Shown: positions 36,735 to 48,410, counted from the first letter of the stretch. The stretch is DNA of 64,000 nt from Larix kaempferi (GCA_027924585.1 BSBM01000609.1:1251501-1315500), one strand, 5' to 3'. Notes: generated from the letters alone by a model not told the origin. Translations and numbers: made by a program.

Positions 36735-37420
36735 ATGTTAGATAGACTATTAATTTTAAAAGTTAGGCCCCATGTAATTATATATAAATACCTTAAATCT
36801 ATTTCTTATGCTTTGATTAAGTAAGCAAGGTAAACTGGGCACTCTGCATCTTCCTTTTCCTTTCCATGATCATGTACTAATACAGGAGCATAACCCCATA
36901 TTTAGCTTTACTTAAAAAGGTCTTTCCTCAACGGATGGAACTAGGATCAACCAGATCCAGAACTTGAAGGGATGCCGCTACGGGTGTTGATTCAACATGA
37001 TTAGCTGATGGTGTAGTTTATTTTATTTCTTATTGATCCTTAACCAGAATAAGTGGTCCTTACCCCCGGTTCCAGTGAAAAATCTAGGTACATATACAGA
37101 TCCATATGCGGAGCCTTTTATAGATAAAAGTAAAAGTACATATGTAGATGCAAATCCATAGCCTATTGAGTTAGCAGAATTACTAATTGCAGATCCTACA
37201 TTTATTCTAGATCGATATTCAGAATTCTATATTCTTTGAGTAGGCCCTATGTTGATATTTACACTTACAAGTGAAGTAAAAAACCATCTTATTTGCCTTC
37301 CTTAACTTGGATTTCAAATTTTTAATCTTTATTATGAGTCCCTACAGGTTATAAGCAATTAACATATCAGAGGGGTAATTATATTCAAGAGTTATTGAGA
37401 AGGAAATTAGAATATGATCA
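36735..37420. other. unassigned, same texture as 28.5-29.9 kb
   Basis: Continuation of the sequence interrupted by copia 2. No gene, tRNA or repeat was recognised. Confidence 0.3.
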
Positions 37421-37620
37421 AGAGGTTATAGCTCAATGGGTCGTTTCCAATGTTGCTAAGTGTTTTCCTAGTTCCATACTAGCAGATGTTGGGTTCAAGT
37501 GCCATTGGATAAGGTGCACTAGCCTATACCAACAAGTTTACAAGGGATTTCATCCACAAATGGGGAGAAGCATATCTTGCGTTTCCCCGCAAATGTTTCC
37601 TTGGAAAAAAATAAAAAAGG
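37421..37620 (+). mobile_element. tRNA-derived SINE candidate
   Basis: A box-like ATAGCTCAATGGG at 37428-37440 and B box-like GGTTCAAGTGCC at 37492-37503 are spaced as in an RNA polymerase III promoter. They are followed by ~100 bp of unrelated body and an A-rich end (about 37603-37617). The sequence between the boxes does not fold as a tRNA cloverleaf by eye. Target duplications were not identified. Confidence 0.45.
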
Positions 37621-37820
37621 AATTTAGAATCAAAAGAAAGAGGACACGAAGTATGAAAAATGAGATATTATAAGTTCAACAAATAAGAAATTGTAAAGAC
37701 TTGGACTACAAGCAAGTAAATAAAATACAAAGTTGCAAAATGATAGATTCACAAAGTGGAAGACATAAGAAAACAACAAAAATGAGATCTCCATAGAGAT
37801 AAGCTGTGTCCAAAAACAAC

Positions 37821-37858
37821 ATATTAGGCTTTAACTAATTCAAGTTAAAGCCTAATAT
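37821..37858. repeat. 16-bp perfect hairpin
   Basis: ATATTAGGCTTTAACT (37821-37836) and its exact reverse complement (37843-37858) are separated by six bases. Part of the arm recurs near 37890. Confidence 0.85.
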
Positions 37859-38253
37859 TAGGGAAGAAGGATATTGAGAGTGATACAGACTAAAGCTTTA
37901 ACTAATTCAAATTCAAAAGATGGTTACAAAAGATAATATATAGATTTAAATGAGTAGATGGTGGAAGGGGACAAGGAAGAAAAAAAATGGAAGGTGAGGT
38001 TCAAAGGGAAGTAGGAGATGATAAATGGAAAAAAAATTATAAGGTCGGGGCGTTTTTTAATATACTTTTTATATAAAGATCTTCCTCATGAAAATAAATG
38101 AATTCTTCAAGGCTAGCTTCTCTAGAGGACTGATTAAAGGAATACATGCTCAGTATATAATTAGTCAACTTAGACTCAGACTCAGCCAACAAAACAACAA
38201 CAAAAAACATTCTCTTCAAAGGATTCTTGCCATGAAACTGAATTAAATATTAC

Positions 38254-38403
38254 CTAATTCATGGGCGCTAGGATGTCATCCAGTTTCTCCCTTGAGCCAA
38301 GTCTCACCCCAACAGTTATCTTTCTTGAAATTTCACGAAAACATGTAAGCATGATGTTTGTAGTGCCTAACAGGAAAGCAAATGTTGTTGCTTTTGCACC
38401 TAT
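38254..38403 (-). pseudogene. plastid glycerol-3-phosphate dehydrogenase (GLY1/SFD1-type) exon fragment
   Basis: A 50-codon minus-strand exon starts after CTGCAG and ends TAG|GTAATA. It contains GAKATTFAFLLG, NIMLTCF, the diagnostic VGVRLGSREKLDDIL and a final PMN*. NAD-dependent glycerol-3-phosphate dehydrogenases of the plant plastid GLY1 type have SGTGDIMLTCF, then TVGVRLGSGE-LDDIL-SMNQ, at this place; they reduce dihydroxyacetone phosphate for plastid glycerolipid synthesis. Here SGTGD is degraded to LGTTN and the last codon is TAG where CAG is expected. Neighbouring exons were not found, so this is an isolated decayed copy, kept with its splice sites and thus DNA-derived. Confidence 0.75.
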
Positions 38404-39880
38404 CTGCAGTCAAATTACTCATTATGGCAAGGATTAGTTGCATAGTATTTTATTCATTCACGCATTCAGACAAGGATTAGTTGCATAGGATAAGATGATG
38501 TGATTTTTTTGTGCTCAACGTCTTCTAAAGTTTTTTTATAATTTATTGAATGCTTCTCTTTGAGTTTGGAGTGCATCATTTCTTTATCCATGAAGCATTC
38601 TTTTGAGGACCCCCAAACTTTCATATTCATGAAATAAGCACGACATGCGGTGTTAATCATAACTGTGTGTATTTTAAATGTGGTCAATGAGTCGTATTGT
38701 TTTCCCACGTGCAACAAATGACTTAGGTTATTTGTTTTCATGATGCTCTTGTTGATAAACCATAGATCATATCGTCAATCTTATAAAGTGATGCTCTTGT
38801 TATCCAAATGGGCATTCTTTTCTTCATTTTTTGGAAAAATCATAATAGAATCATCCCTTGCGTCCAACCTAAATTAATCATAACTTAGATAAGGTTTAAA
38901 ATAACATTATAGTGGAAAAAATGTGCTTGAATATTTTCTCATGAAAAAATACCAAGTACTTAATATGGAAGTAGAACATTAAAATTCAAACATAATATGT
39001 ACAAGCATACAAAGGAAAAAACTTTAAAAGGTTTAGATTTAGTACATGAGTATATGTAGTTTTGTAATTACTTGTATTGCGTGACAAGCTAATGTAAGAA
39101 AATGGGAGCTTCAGTATTACCATGTCAACACCTGGGCAAAATTTTTGGCCTCTTCTAAATGCAATAAAACAACTGCCACTCGGATCCTTTTCCTAATTAT
39201 AAAAGAAAAATAAATCAAATTTATCAATTTTTTATCTCCATCATTGTTAGCTCAACCCTCATAAGCTCACTAAACATTTTTATATATTGGAAGTTGAAAG
39301 TCCAAATTTCACTTGTCATAAAGAAGAAAAATTACAGAGGAAACCAATTCCATAATAACACTAACTTTCCATCTCGTAGGATTGAATTTGTATGGACTTT
39401 GATAGAATTTTTTGTCTCGGTGAAAGGATCTAAAGTATGTGAACATACACACCATCAATCGCTAGTGCTTATTGTTTCTGCTCATATTGTAACAAAGTGA
39501 CTTTGGTTTTGCTCAGTGTAGGATGTGAATTTAAACTGAATTACTCGAGGATTTTTGTAAGTAGCAAGTTATCGACTTGAAAGCAAAGCAGGCTCGCATT
39601 CTATGTTCATGAAGGCTGGTTTACGGTTTATACATCCACAGCATGAGGTATCCTTATTTCCGAATGCATGTGCATAATCTGGTTCAAAGAAAAGGTTGTT
39701 TTCCATCAAGGTAATCTTTGAGCGATTTTATCTAGGGATATCACATTTAGAATATATTTTAATTATGTGTTCCCTTATAGGAATGGTTTCATTTCCATCT
39801 GGAAGAAGGAACGGAGGCCTGCCAGCATGCTTGCTTTCTATCAATGAAATGCTCATCGGTATGTCCTTCCTAGTTCAGGG
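38404..39880. other. no recognised gene
   Basis: Possible exon-like segment at 39780-39858 between TTATAG and GTATGT, with unassigned translation. The remainder is AT-rich without features. Confidence 0.3.
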
Positions 39881-40339
39881 TGTTGGTTGTGGAGCCTGAT
39901 CTTCCAGTCTCATAGATGATGATTCAACTGTCTTTGAACCACAGGTTTGGTTATGATCCTGGCACGATCCCCAAGGGCCAACAGATTTCGGGCCCATGGT
40001 TTTGGGTAACCCGTAGTATTTTCCCATTGTATTTCCCTTAGAAAAGGGATTCATTGTAACAAGGCTAGGGTTGATGTATTAGGTATTATGCATTGTAAAT
40101 ATCTCTGAGATCAAGAAGAGAGACTATGAGATAGTGAAGAGGAAGTGCAATGGTTGTGCTGGAGGTTGTATCCCTTCACTTTGTTGGATGCTGTAATAAT
40201 AAGGACTGGCAACTTCAGTTTGGACATAGCCCATCTTAGGTGAACCATGATATATCTGTGTCTCTCTTGTAATGTGTATGTGTGATTATATTTGCATTTT
40301 TGTTTATTTTTATTGCTCTACAATCCTGTTTTTCTAACA
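39881..40339 (+). repeat. copia 3 5' LTR (internally deleted)
   Basis: Starts TGTTGGTTGTGGAGCC and ends TTTTTCTAACA. Relative to the 3' LTR and the solo LTR at 14119, the G-run block between GATCCCCA and GGGCC is missing. Confidence 0.93.
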
Positions 40340-40341
40340 AT

Positions 40342-40354
40342 TGGTATCATAGCC
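40342..40354 (+). other. copia 3 primer binding site
   Basis: TGGTATCATAGCC lies two bases after the LTR. It matches the initiator-Met tRNA complement TGGTATCAGAGC with one mismatch. Confidence 0.88.
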
Positions 40355-40414
40355 AAAGGTCTATTTGGCAGATAAAACTGCAGGAAGCTAGGGTTTCTTG
40401 TTCGAGTGGGAGTA

Positions 40415-41818
40415 ATATCAGAAGAAGGAAAGTTTAAGGTCGAGAAGTTTAACAGCCAAAACTTTCAATTATGGAAGATGCAAATGGAGGACTATCTGTA
40501 GCATAAGGATCTATTCATGTCGTTGGGAGGAAGAGCAAAGCAGTCGGCGGCCATGAAGGACAAAGAATGGGAGGTTCTTGACAGAAAGGCTCTAGGAACA
40601 ATATGGTTGAGCCTGGCTTCATCGACGGCTTTCAATATCTCAAAAGAAATGGCAACGGAGGGTTTGATGAGCACACTGGGTAAGTTGTATGAAAAACCCT
40701 TAGCCTCCAACAAGGTATTTCTAATGAAGCATTTATTTAATATGAATATGTCTGAAGGTGTATCTGTTACTGATCATTTAAATGAGTTTAATACGGTTAC
40801 AAATCAGATAAGTTCTGTAAGTGTCAACTTTGATGATGAGGTTAGGTCTCTTCTAATCTTGTATTCATTGCCAGAAAGATGGAATAGCTTGGTCATGGCT
40901 GTAAGTAACTCTGTCTCTAGTTCAAACACCTTGAAATTTGATGATGTTATTGGTGTTATTCTTAGCGACGAAATGCGAAGAAAAAACATAGGTGAGACAT
41001 CAGGTAATGCGTTGACCATGGAGAGCAGGGGAATACAAAAGGAGAGAGGAAAGAGCCAAGGTAATCATGGAAAGTCTAAAATGGGCAGATCTAAGTCCAG
41101 ACTTGGAAATATAGAGTGCTGGAACTGTGGAAAGAAAGGACATATGAAGAAAGACTGCAGATCTCTAAAGAAGAAAGGAGATGCACAGCAGGAAACTACC
41201 CAAGAAGAAAATGTAGCAGGTGATGTGTTACAAGATGCTTTGATTCTTGCATTAGATAATACTAGTGATTATTGGGTAGTAGATTCAAGGGCTTCATGTC
41301 ATGCTACACCCCATAGGAAATACTTTCATGATTATGTTCCAGGCGATTTTGGACATGTTTTATTGGGTGATGATGAGCCATGTAAAATTGTTGGAATGGG
41401 TAAGGTATGGATAAAAGTTAAGAATGGAACTGATTGGTTGTTGAAAGATGTAAGGCATATTCATGTTATGAAAATAAATCTGATATCAATAGGGAAGTTG
41501 GGAGATGGCGGCTGTCTATCTACATTTGGAGAAAAGTGGTGGAAGATCACTGAAGGATCAATGGTGATAGAAAAAGGAGACAGGGTAGGTACGTTGTATT
41601 TATATCCTCATAATACTAACCATTCTATCTTGTTAGCTTCCACAGGAATAGATACAGCATTGTGGAATCATAGGCTTGGCCACGGGAGTGAGAAGGGGAT
41701 GCAAATTCTCCACTCAAGGAAGTTGCTTCTGGATTTGAAGCAGGTAAGTTTGGAATTTTGTGAAAACTGTGTTTATGAAAAACAAAAGAGACTCATATTT
41801 CTCATGGTTGGGAAATAG
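40415..41818 (+). pseudogene. copia 3 gag, protease and pre-integrase
   Basis: The frame is open from about 40415 (ATA where the gag Met may have been). It reads KFKVEKFNSQNFQLWKMQM up to a TAG at 40499-40501, then is open from 40502 to 41818. Features in order are UBN2-type gag, a CCHC knuckle CWNCGKKGHMKKDC (41117-41158), a protease motif changed from DSGAS to DSRAS (AGG at 41288-41290) and a zinc-binding LWNHRLGH...CENCVYEK block. The Gly-to-Arg change next to the catalytic Asp should abolish protease activity. The stretch ends at TAG 41816-41818. Confidence 0.92.
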
Positions 41819-42625
41819 AAGAAGAATGAAAAGTTACAGCTTGTGCATACAAATATATGGGGACTAGCTCAGGTACAATCTCTTGGTGGCTCTCATTATT
41901 ATGTTACATTTATTGATGATGCAACTAGGAAAAATTGGGTTTATTGCATTAGACAGAAATCTGATGTGTTTGCTACTTTTAAGAAGTGGAAAGCTTTGGT
42001 TGAGAATGAGACAGGAAAAAGGTTGAAGTGTCTCAGATCTGATAATGGAGGTGAGTACTGCGGCAAGGAGTTTGATAGTTATTGTTCATACCATGGGATT
42101 CGTAGAGAGAAGACAGTCCCAGGAACACCACAATAAAATGGTGTGTCTGAAAGGATGAACAGAATGATCATGGAGCGTGCAAGGTGTATGAGATTGCATG
42201 CAGGGTTTCCCTTACAGTTATGGGCAGATGCTGTAAATACTGTTGTTTATTTAATAAACAGAGGGCCTTCAAGTGCTTTAGATGGCGGTATTCTAGAGGA
42301 GGCATGGACAGGTAAAAAGGTAAACTACTCATTTCTGAGAACATTTGGTTGTGAAGCATTTGTCCATATTGATAAAGATAATATAACAAAGCTTGAAGCT
42401 AAATCCAAGAAATGTACCTTAATTGGATATGGGGTTGATGATTTTGGTTATCGCTTATGGGATTATGAAAATAACAAAATCATTAGGAGTAGAGATGTGA
42501 TATTCAATGAAAAGGTCATGTATAAAGATCAGTTGCAGGGAAATAAACGGGAAAAGGAAAACACAGAGTACACAATACTTGATGAAATTAAAGAAAATGA
42601 AGTTCCAAGGGTTCCAGAAAATTAA
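41819..42625 (+). pseudogene. copia 3 integrase
   Basis: In phase with gag. The first catalytic Asp position reads HTNIWG (AAT at 41852-41854) instead of HTDxWG. The second (LRSDNGGEY) and the Glu region (NGVSERMNR) are retained. A TAA at 42134-42136 interrupts GTPQ*NGVSE, where CAA is expected. The later part carries RTFGCEAFVHIDKDN and TLIGYGVDDFGYRLWD. It ends at TAA 42623-42625. The Asp-to-Asn change fits a G-to-A transition and would inactivate integration. Confidence 0.92.
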
Positions 42626-44293
42626 GAACAGCGGCAAGTACCTGTAACTCCTGCAACTGCAAGAAGATCTACTAGGTTAAGTAGACTCGTTGAACGATAC
42701 TCTCATTTAATGTATTACTTATTGATGACTAATGCTAGTGAACCAAAATGTTATGAAGAAGCAATGCAGGTGGAAACTAGAAAGAAGTGGGAGCAAGACA
42801 TGAATGAGGAGATGGACACATTGGTAGGAAACCAGACTTGGGATTTAGTTCATTTGCCTGCTAGTAGAAGAGCATTGCAGAACAAATGGATTTACAGGTT
42901 GAAGGAATAAGAAGGAGGTAAGAAGCAGTACAAGGTGAGACTTGTTGTAAAAGGGTTTACACAGAAGAAAGGTATAGATTTTGATGAAATATTTTCTTCT
43001 GTTGTTAAGATGACTTCAATTAGGACTTTCTTAAGTCTAGTGGCGGTAGAAGATTTGCATCTTGAACAATTAGTTGTAAAAACAAGCTTTCTCCATGGGG
43101 TTTTGGAGGAAGAGATATATATGCAGCAGCCGCAAGGGTATGAGGTCAAAGGTAAGGAGAACTTGGTATGCATGTTGAAAAAGAGCTTGTATGGCTTGAA
43201 GCAAGTTCCAAGGCAGTGGTATTTAAAATTTGACAGGTTTGTGACAGAACAAGGTTATAGTATATGTCATTCTGACCACTATGTTTATTTCAAGAGGCTA
43301 GATAATGGAAGTTATATTATCTTGTTATTGTATGTGGATGACATGCTTATTGCAGGGTCTAACATGCAGGATATAAATGTGCTCAAAAGGAAGTTAGTTA
43401 ATTCATTTGCGATGAAGGATTTGGGTGCTGCAAAGCAATTCCTTGGTATGAGAATAACAAGAGACAGGAAAAATTGCAAATTGACATTGTCTCCGAGTGA
43501 GTACATACAAAAGGTGTTGGAGAGGTTCAGAATGCAGAATGCAAAACTAGTTAGTACACCTTTGGCCAGCCATTTCAGTCTAAGTAAGGAAATGTGTCCC
43601 AAGACACAGGAAGAGACAGATTACATGGCCAAGATTCCCTATCAATCAATAGTTGGCAACTTGATGTATGCCATGGTGTGCACACGACTAGATATTGCGC
43701 AAGCAGTGGCAGTTGTGAGTAGATATATGAACAATCTAGGTAAAGAACATTGGAAGGCAGTACAGTGGATTCTCAGGTATTTGAGAGGTACTACCACTCA
43801 GGCATTATATTTTGGAGGTTCAAACATTTTTCTATAGGGATATGTTGATGCAGATATGGCCGGTGATAAGGATAGCAGGAGGAGCACCACAGGGTATGTG
43901 TTTACTGTAGGTGGAACAACAGTAAGTTGGATTTCGAAAATGCAAAAGGTTGTTGCACTTTCAACAATGGAAGCAAAGTATGTTGATGTTACAGAGGCTA
44001 GTAAAGAGATGATTTGGTTGCATAGGTTTATGGAGGAATTGGGTAAGAAGCAGAAGGATAGCAGGTTGTATAGTGACAGCCAGATTGCCATTCATCTTGC
44101 AAAGAACTTAGCATTCCATTCGAGGACTAAACATATACAACTCAAGTACCATTTCATACACTCTATTATGGAAGATGAACTGTTGAAGCTGGAAAAGATA
44201 CACACTAGCCAAAATCCTACAGACATGTTCACAAAGGTAGTGACCAGAGAGAAACTGAGTTCTTGCTCAGTTTTAGTTGGCCTTCTAGCATGA
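42626..44293 (+). pseudogene. copia 3 reverse transcriptase and RNase H
   Basis: Contains the W-D-L-V block, then after TAA 42908-42910 VRLVVKGFTQKKGIDFDE, KTSFLHGVLEEEIYMQQPQG, YGLKQVPRQWYLKFDRF and an intact YVDD (43331-43342). RNase H follows a TAG at 43835-43837 (expected [12 protein letters not shown]) with [23 protein letters not shown] (usual STTEAEY altered) and [13 protein letters not shown]. The natural end is at 44293, shortly before the polypurine tract. Confidence 0.93.
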
Positions 44294-44364
44294 AGCTGAA
44301 GAGGAGAAATTTTCCAAGTCCAAGTCCAGCAAGTGCAATGGTGGAGTTGTTGTGATCAATCTCC

Positions 44365-44375
44365 AAGTGGGAGAT
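44365..44375 (+). other. copia 3 polypurine tract
   Basis: AAGTGGGAGAT directly precedes the 3' LTR start TGTTCGTTG. Confidence 0.8.
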
Positions 44376-44997
44376 TGTTCGTTGTGGATCCTGATATTCC
44401 AGTCTCATAGATGATGATTCAGCCGTGTTTGAACCCCAGGTTTGGTTACGATCCCGGCACGATCCCCAGGAGATCCGGGGGGGTGTTGACACCCCCCGAC
44501 TAGGGGGCGCGGGTGCCAACGATCCCCCATCGGGGGTTTGGGGGAAGCGCCACCGAGAAATGGGGTTTGGGGGAAATGCCCCCAAGTTATGGGGGTTTAG
44601 GGATAGAGCCCCCGAGAAAAAATTTTGAGTTGTTTTGCCAACAGATTTCGGGCCCATGGTTTAGGGTAACCCGTGGTATTTTCCCATTGTATTTTCCTTA
44701 TAAAAGAAAGTCATTGTAACATGGCTAGGGTTGATGTATTAGGTATTATGCATTGTAAAGATCTCTGAGATCAAGAAGAGAGAGTGTGAGATAGTGAAGA
44801 GGAAGTGTAGTGGCTGTGCTGCAGGTTTTATCCCTTCACTTTGCTAGACGGTATAATAATAAGGACTGGGAACTTCAGTGTGGATGTAGCCCATCTTAGG
44901 TGAACCACGATATATCTGTGTCTCTCCTGTAATGTGTGTGTGAATATATTTGCATTTCTATTTATTCTTATTGCTTTGCGATCTTGTTTTTCTAACA
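44376..44997 (+). repeat. copia 3 3' LTR with G-rich block
   Basis: 622 bp, TGTTCGTTGTGG to TTTTTCTAACA. Between 44476 and 44620 it has at least eight runs of four or more G (for example GGGGGTTTGGGGG) and inverted C-runs, so it could form quadruplexes or hairpins. Confidence 0.93.
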
Positions 44998-47764
44998 CGT
45001 GGAGGCTTTACCGTAAATCACATATTCATCACCATTAACAACATAAAATGGTCAAAGTAATATACTATCCACTCATAAGCATGTCCAAATGTTCACATAA
45101 AAGTAGTTTTAATAAGTCTACCTGAGTCCAACAAGTAATAAGCAAATGAAATGCCAAGATAGATCGCATAAGAGTTTGAACTACTAAATGTCCAAATATG
45201 GGGCATTAAGAAGTAAGGATTTATAACTAAAACCCATATTCAGCCCCATTTACCCTAACAATTTTCAATTTTTCATACGTGAAAACCCAAGCCTTAAGCC
45301 ATTAGCCTGAGTCTAAGTGCCACATTGAATTCAACATCTCAGTCCCTCTCGTTATAAAGTATCTCCTACCAAAAAGTATGGGCTCGACCCTATACCCAAA
45401 CACATATGATTGAGCCCTACCACATCACAAGCCAAAACTCACTTTCATGCAAAGCTACAAGTGTTAAATTCCAAGCAAAGCCCCACATGCAGGAAGGAGC
45501 CAAGCCCAAAGTATTTTCACTACGCATTGATATAGTGAAGGAAGGGCTACATATACAAAAACTTATAGATCACTATGCTACTTGCATGTGAGATATAACC
45601 GCTTCCCAAACTGTGGCCCAGGCATTAACATACCTGCGCATTCGATCAAGGCATAGGTAATACCAGAGATCATGTCGATTTGATGAATGAAGGAAGGGTT
45701 AACTAGAGACGATATGAAGAAGACTAGTTATGTTGGCAATCAACAATATTGAAGTAAAACAAGGCAGAATTGTGTTGGACAAAGTTCGTGTTGTTGTAAA
45801 CGAGAGATGAGTGACCCATAAGGCAGTCATCTGTAAAATCACCTCTACCTCTGCTTATTGTTCTCTAGTAGCTACCCCTGTTTCTAATGCTACAGGTGGA
45901 TCTTCAAGCTAGGAAGTTGGAACTCCATCTCGATCTGTTGCTTATGCTACTCTATCTGGATCGGGTCTAAGTGGAAATGGGGAAGCAGAGATAAAAGATA
46001 TCCTACCACATAATCTCCACTGGGGAATTCCTTTAATATAAACCTAAGGACCATCCTTCATTTCTGATTCACCTACCGATCAGAGGATAGAGACGTGCTT
46101 GCTCTCATAATACGCCCATACCTCGATCGCTTTATTATTCTTTTTACTATGCATTCATGTTGTATTACAATACTTCACTATTGAGTGGCAATGATAGTCG
46201 AACTCATCCCATAATGAAAGGGTTCTCTTCCTTTAAATTTGGCCTTTAAGAGCTAAGAAAATAACACCCTATACAATAGAGCCAGACTTTAAATAAAATC
46301 CATCCCTTTAGGGTTCTATTTGAAGTGAGGAAGGAAGGAATAAAATAGGCTCTAACCCAATGCCCCACTAGATAACCCTTACCTTATTGACTGCAAATGA
46401 TCTATTTGTTCCCATAAATATAGAGAAGGTATGGGATATTGCCTTTCTTTAAAATAATTGGTAAGGAGATGGATCTAATATGATAGAGAAGTCGAGCATG
46501 CCTGATGAATTCCATGATTCCCCAACAATAACCATTGAAGCATGTCTGATGAACATGATACATACCCACATGCCTGGATTGGATAGAGAGAAAATCCCCA
46601 TGCATACATGCCTAATGAAGCCCCATCCATTACACCTCATGCTTAGGCCCATCATGCATGTATGAGATACTAGATAGATCAATTATATCGTTAGAAAAAA
46701 ATGAGTGATCAGATCATCATATACGAGGCTCCATGTAAAGCAAGTTGGGTATACCTCAATAAGGCATTGATAGAAGGTTTAAGATAAGGTGTCATGAGTA
46801 TCATAATAAGGCACCAGGAAAAAGAGTTAGGTCTTATTCTCTTTGAGGGTAAGGGTGAGGACCCTATATCTTCCCCTCCCCTCAAATTCCTTACTACAGG
46901 CCCTATCGACCTTATAAATGAATAAGTAGATAAGGAAGGGAGATCAAATAAACCTTATATCTTAATTAGAGAAAACCCCAGGAATTACTTTTTCAAAACA
47001 ACAGTTGGTTAATTGAGCAAACAAATTCTATGCTCTTGCACGAGAAATTCTACAAATAAATTCCATCTTTCACATCAAATTCCAACATTCTTTCTCGTGT
47101 AGTGGCCTAAGTGATTGGGGGAGGGTAGGGAAGCCGGTCAAGATAAAGGGGCAATCCTTAGGCCCAAACGAATCTCAAAATGGTGAACAAAATAGGATAT
47201 GGCTTTGCCTCTGTCCCAACTATGTATTTTCCTTTCCTATTGATGTCAAGTATTGAACTATTGAAGCTACTATCAAACAATTCAGATTTTTTTTTTTAAA
47301 TATCAAACAACCCCCAAATTTCGGTTTCTCTCAGAAAACCCAAGCTCGTGTAATTCCCAAACAGATCGCATCCCATCTTCACCGATGTTTTGTAAAAATC
47401 CCAATTGAACATGAAAAATTAATCATAAAGCACAATAAACCCCAATTTAACCTAGTTAGAAAAAACCCTAAAATGGGCAATTTACCTTAGGTTATTATGA
47501 GAAAACAATTTATGAACCATAGATTAGGGCCATACCCATTCCATCAAATTCAAACAGAAGAAAGAAATGCAAATTATTCACTACCAAGAATAAAAACTGA
47601 AAATTGATTTAACAGGTTATGACACCAAACTTGCCTTTAGTTTCCAGTGGGCTATTGTAAAAGGATCTTCCCGTATATTATATTATAACAAAACCCTAGC
47701 TCCGGAATTCATCCACATTAAAACCTATCAATTTATGGAACTGGTGAAGAAAGAGTGCGCTTAG
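44998..47764. other. long non-coding-like stretch, nothing assigned
   Basis: 45000-45600 is ordinary intergenic texture. 45600-47130 resembles the 28.5-29.9 kb patches: balanced base use with no long frames. At 46480-46680 the word CATGCCTGATGA and its variants recur a few times. 47300-47760 contains CAAACCC and AACCCTA-rich DNA like a gene leader or intron. Confidence 0.3.
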
Positions 47765-47876
47765 CTATAATTTTGATGTTCTGAGACCTCCTGACATGCC
47801 TTCTAGTTTCCCACCAAGTTCATCCCCGTCGAGCTCTTCATTTATGAGTTCGTCTTTCAACCCATCTATTGTTCTT
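47765..47876 (-). pseudogene. possible C-terminal coding remnant, family unknown
   Basis: The minus strand is open and reads GLKDELINEELDGDELGGKL then EGMSGGLRTSKL before TAG at 47765-47767. It is acidic with gene-like codon texture but no identifiable domain. Sequence further along the minus strand looks like a downstream region. It could be a chance frame. Confidence 0.25.
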
Positions 47877-47887
47877 TTATAAAATTA

Positions 47888-47975
47888 AAATAAAAAACTA
47901 AACACATATCTATGTTCAAAATTATACGGAAGAATACTCGATGAGTAAAATAGATATGTGTTTAGTTTTTTATTT
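47888..47975. repeat. 25-bp perfect inverted repeat with 38-base loop
   Basis: AAATAAAAAACTAAACACAT plus ATCTA (47888-47912) is exactly inverted at 47951-47975. It may be a small foldback element or a stem-loop. No flanking duplication is evident. Confidence 0.85.
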
Positions 47976-48240
47976 AAAACATTTATCCATCATTTTAAAT
48001 TGTAAATTACTTTTCTTCCTTTCTCCTATAATTAAAAACTACCTAATAAAAAAATTAATAAATGTACTTATAACTCCTATGTATAAGATTTAAATAGTAG
48101 ACCTCCTAAAAATTGATTATTGGATATAAAAATCTTAAGCTAGCTAGCTTGGGTAGGAAATGTAAAGTTATTTATTGTATTCATTAGGCTTAGCAGCCAA
48201 AATGCTTGGGAGAGTTTTTTTGTTTTAAACATTTTTTAAT

Positions 48241-48410
48241 CTCTATTAGATGGAAAGCAACATTATTTGGTTTTCTCAGGTTAATATAATTTCATTTTCA
48301 TAAAATATTTGTGTAAGGTGAGGTATCTATTATATGGAAAGCAACATTATTTGGTTTTCTCAGATTAATAAAATTTCATTTTCATAAAATATTTGTGTAA
48401 GGTGAGGTAA
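48241..48410. repeat. 85-bp tandem duplication
   Basis: GGAAAGCAACATTATTTGG through ATTTGTGTAAGGTGAGGTA occurs twice, back to back, with only three or four differences. Confidence 0.9.

Larger units (their letters stand above)
39881..44997 (+). mobile_element. Ty1/copia LTR retrotransposon 3, asymmetric LTRs, defective
   Basis: LTRs 39881-40339 (459 bp) and 44376-44997 (622 bp) flank one plus-strand polyprotein frame that stays open in phase from about 40415 to 44293, with six stops. The left LTR lacks a ~165-bp G-rich block present in the right one. The flanking 5-mers are CAGGG and CGTGG, so no clear target duplication remains. The structure is otherwise complete, with PBS and PPT. Either the duplication has mutated or the element is a recombinant of two copies. 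Confidence 0.94.
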
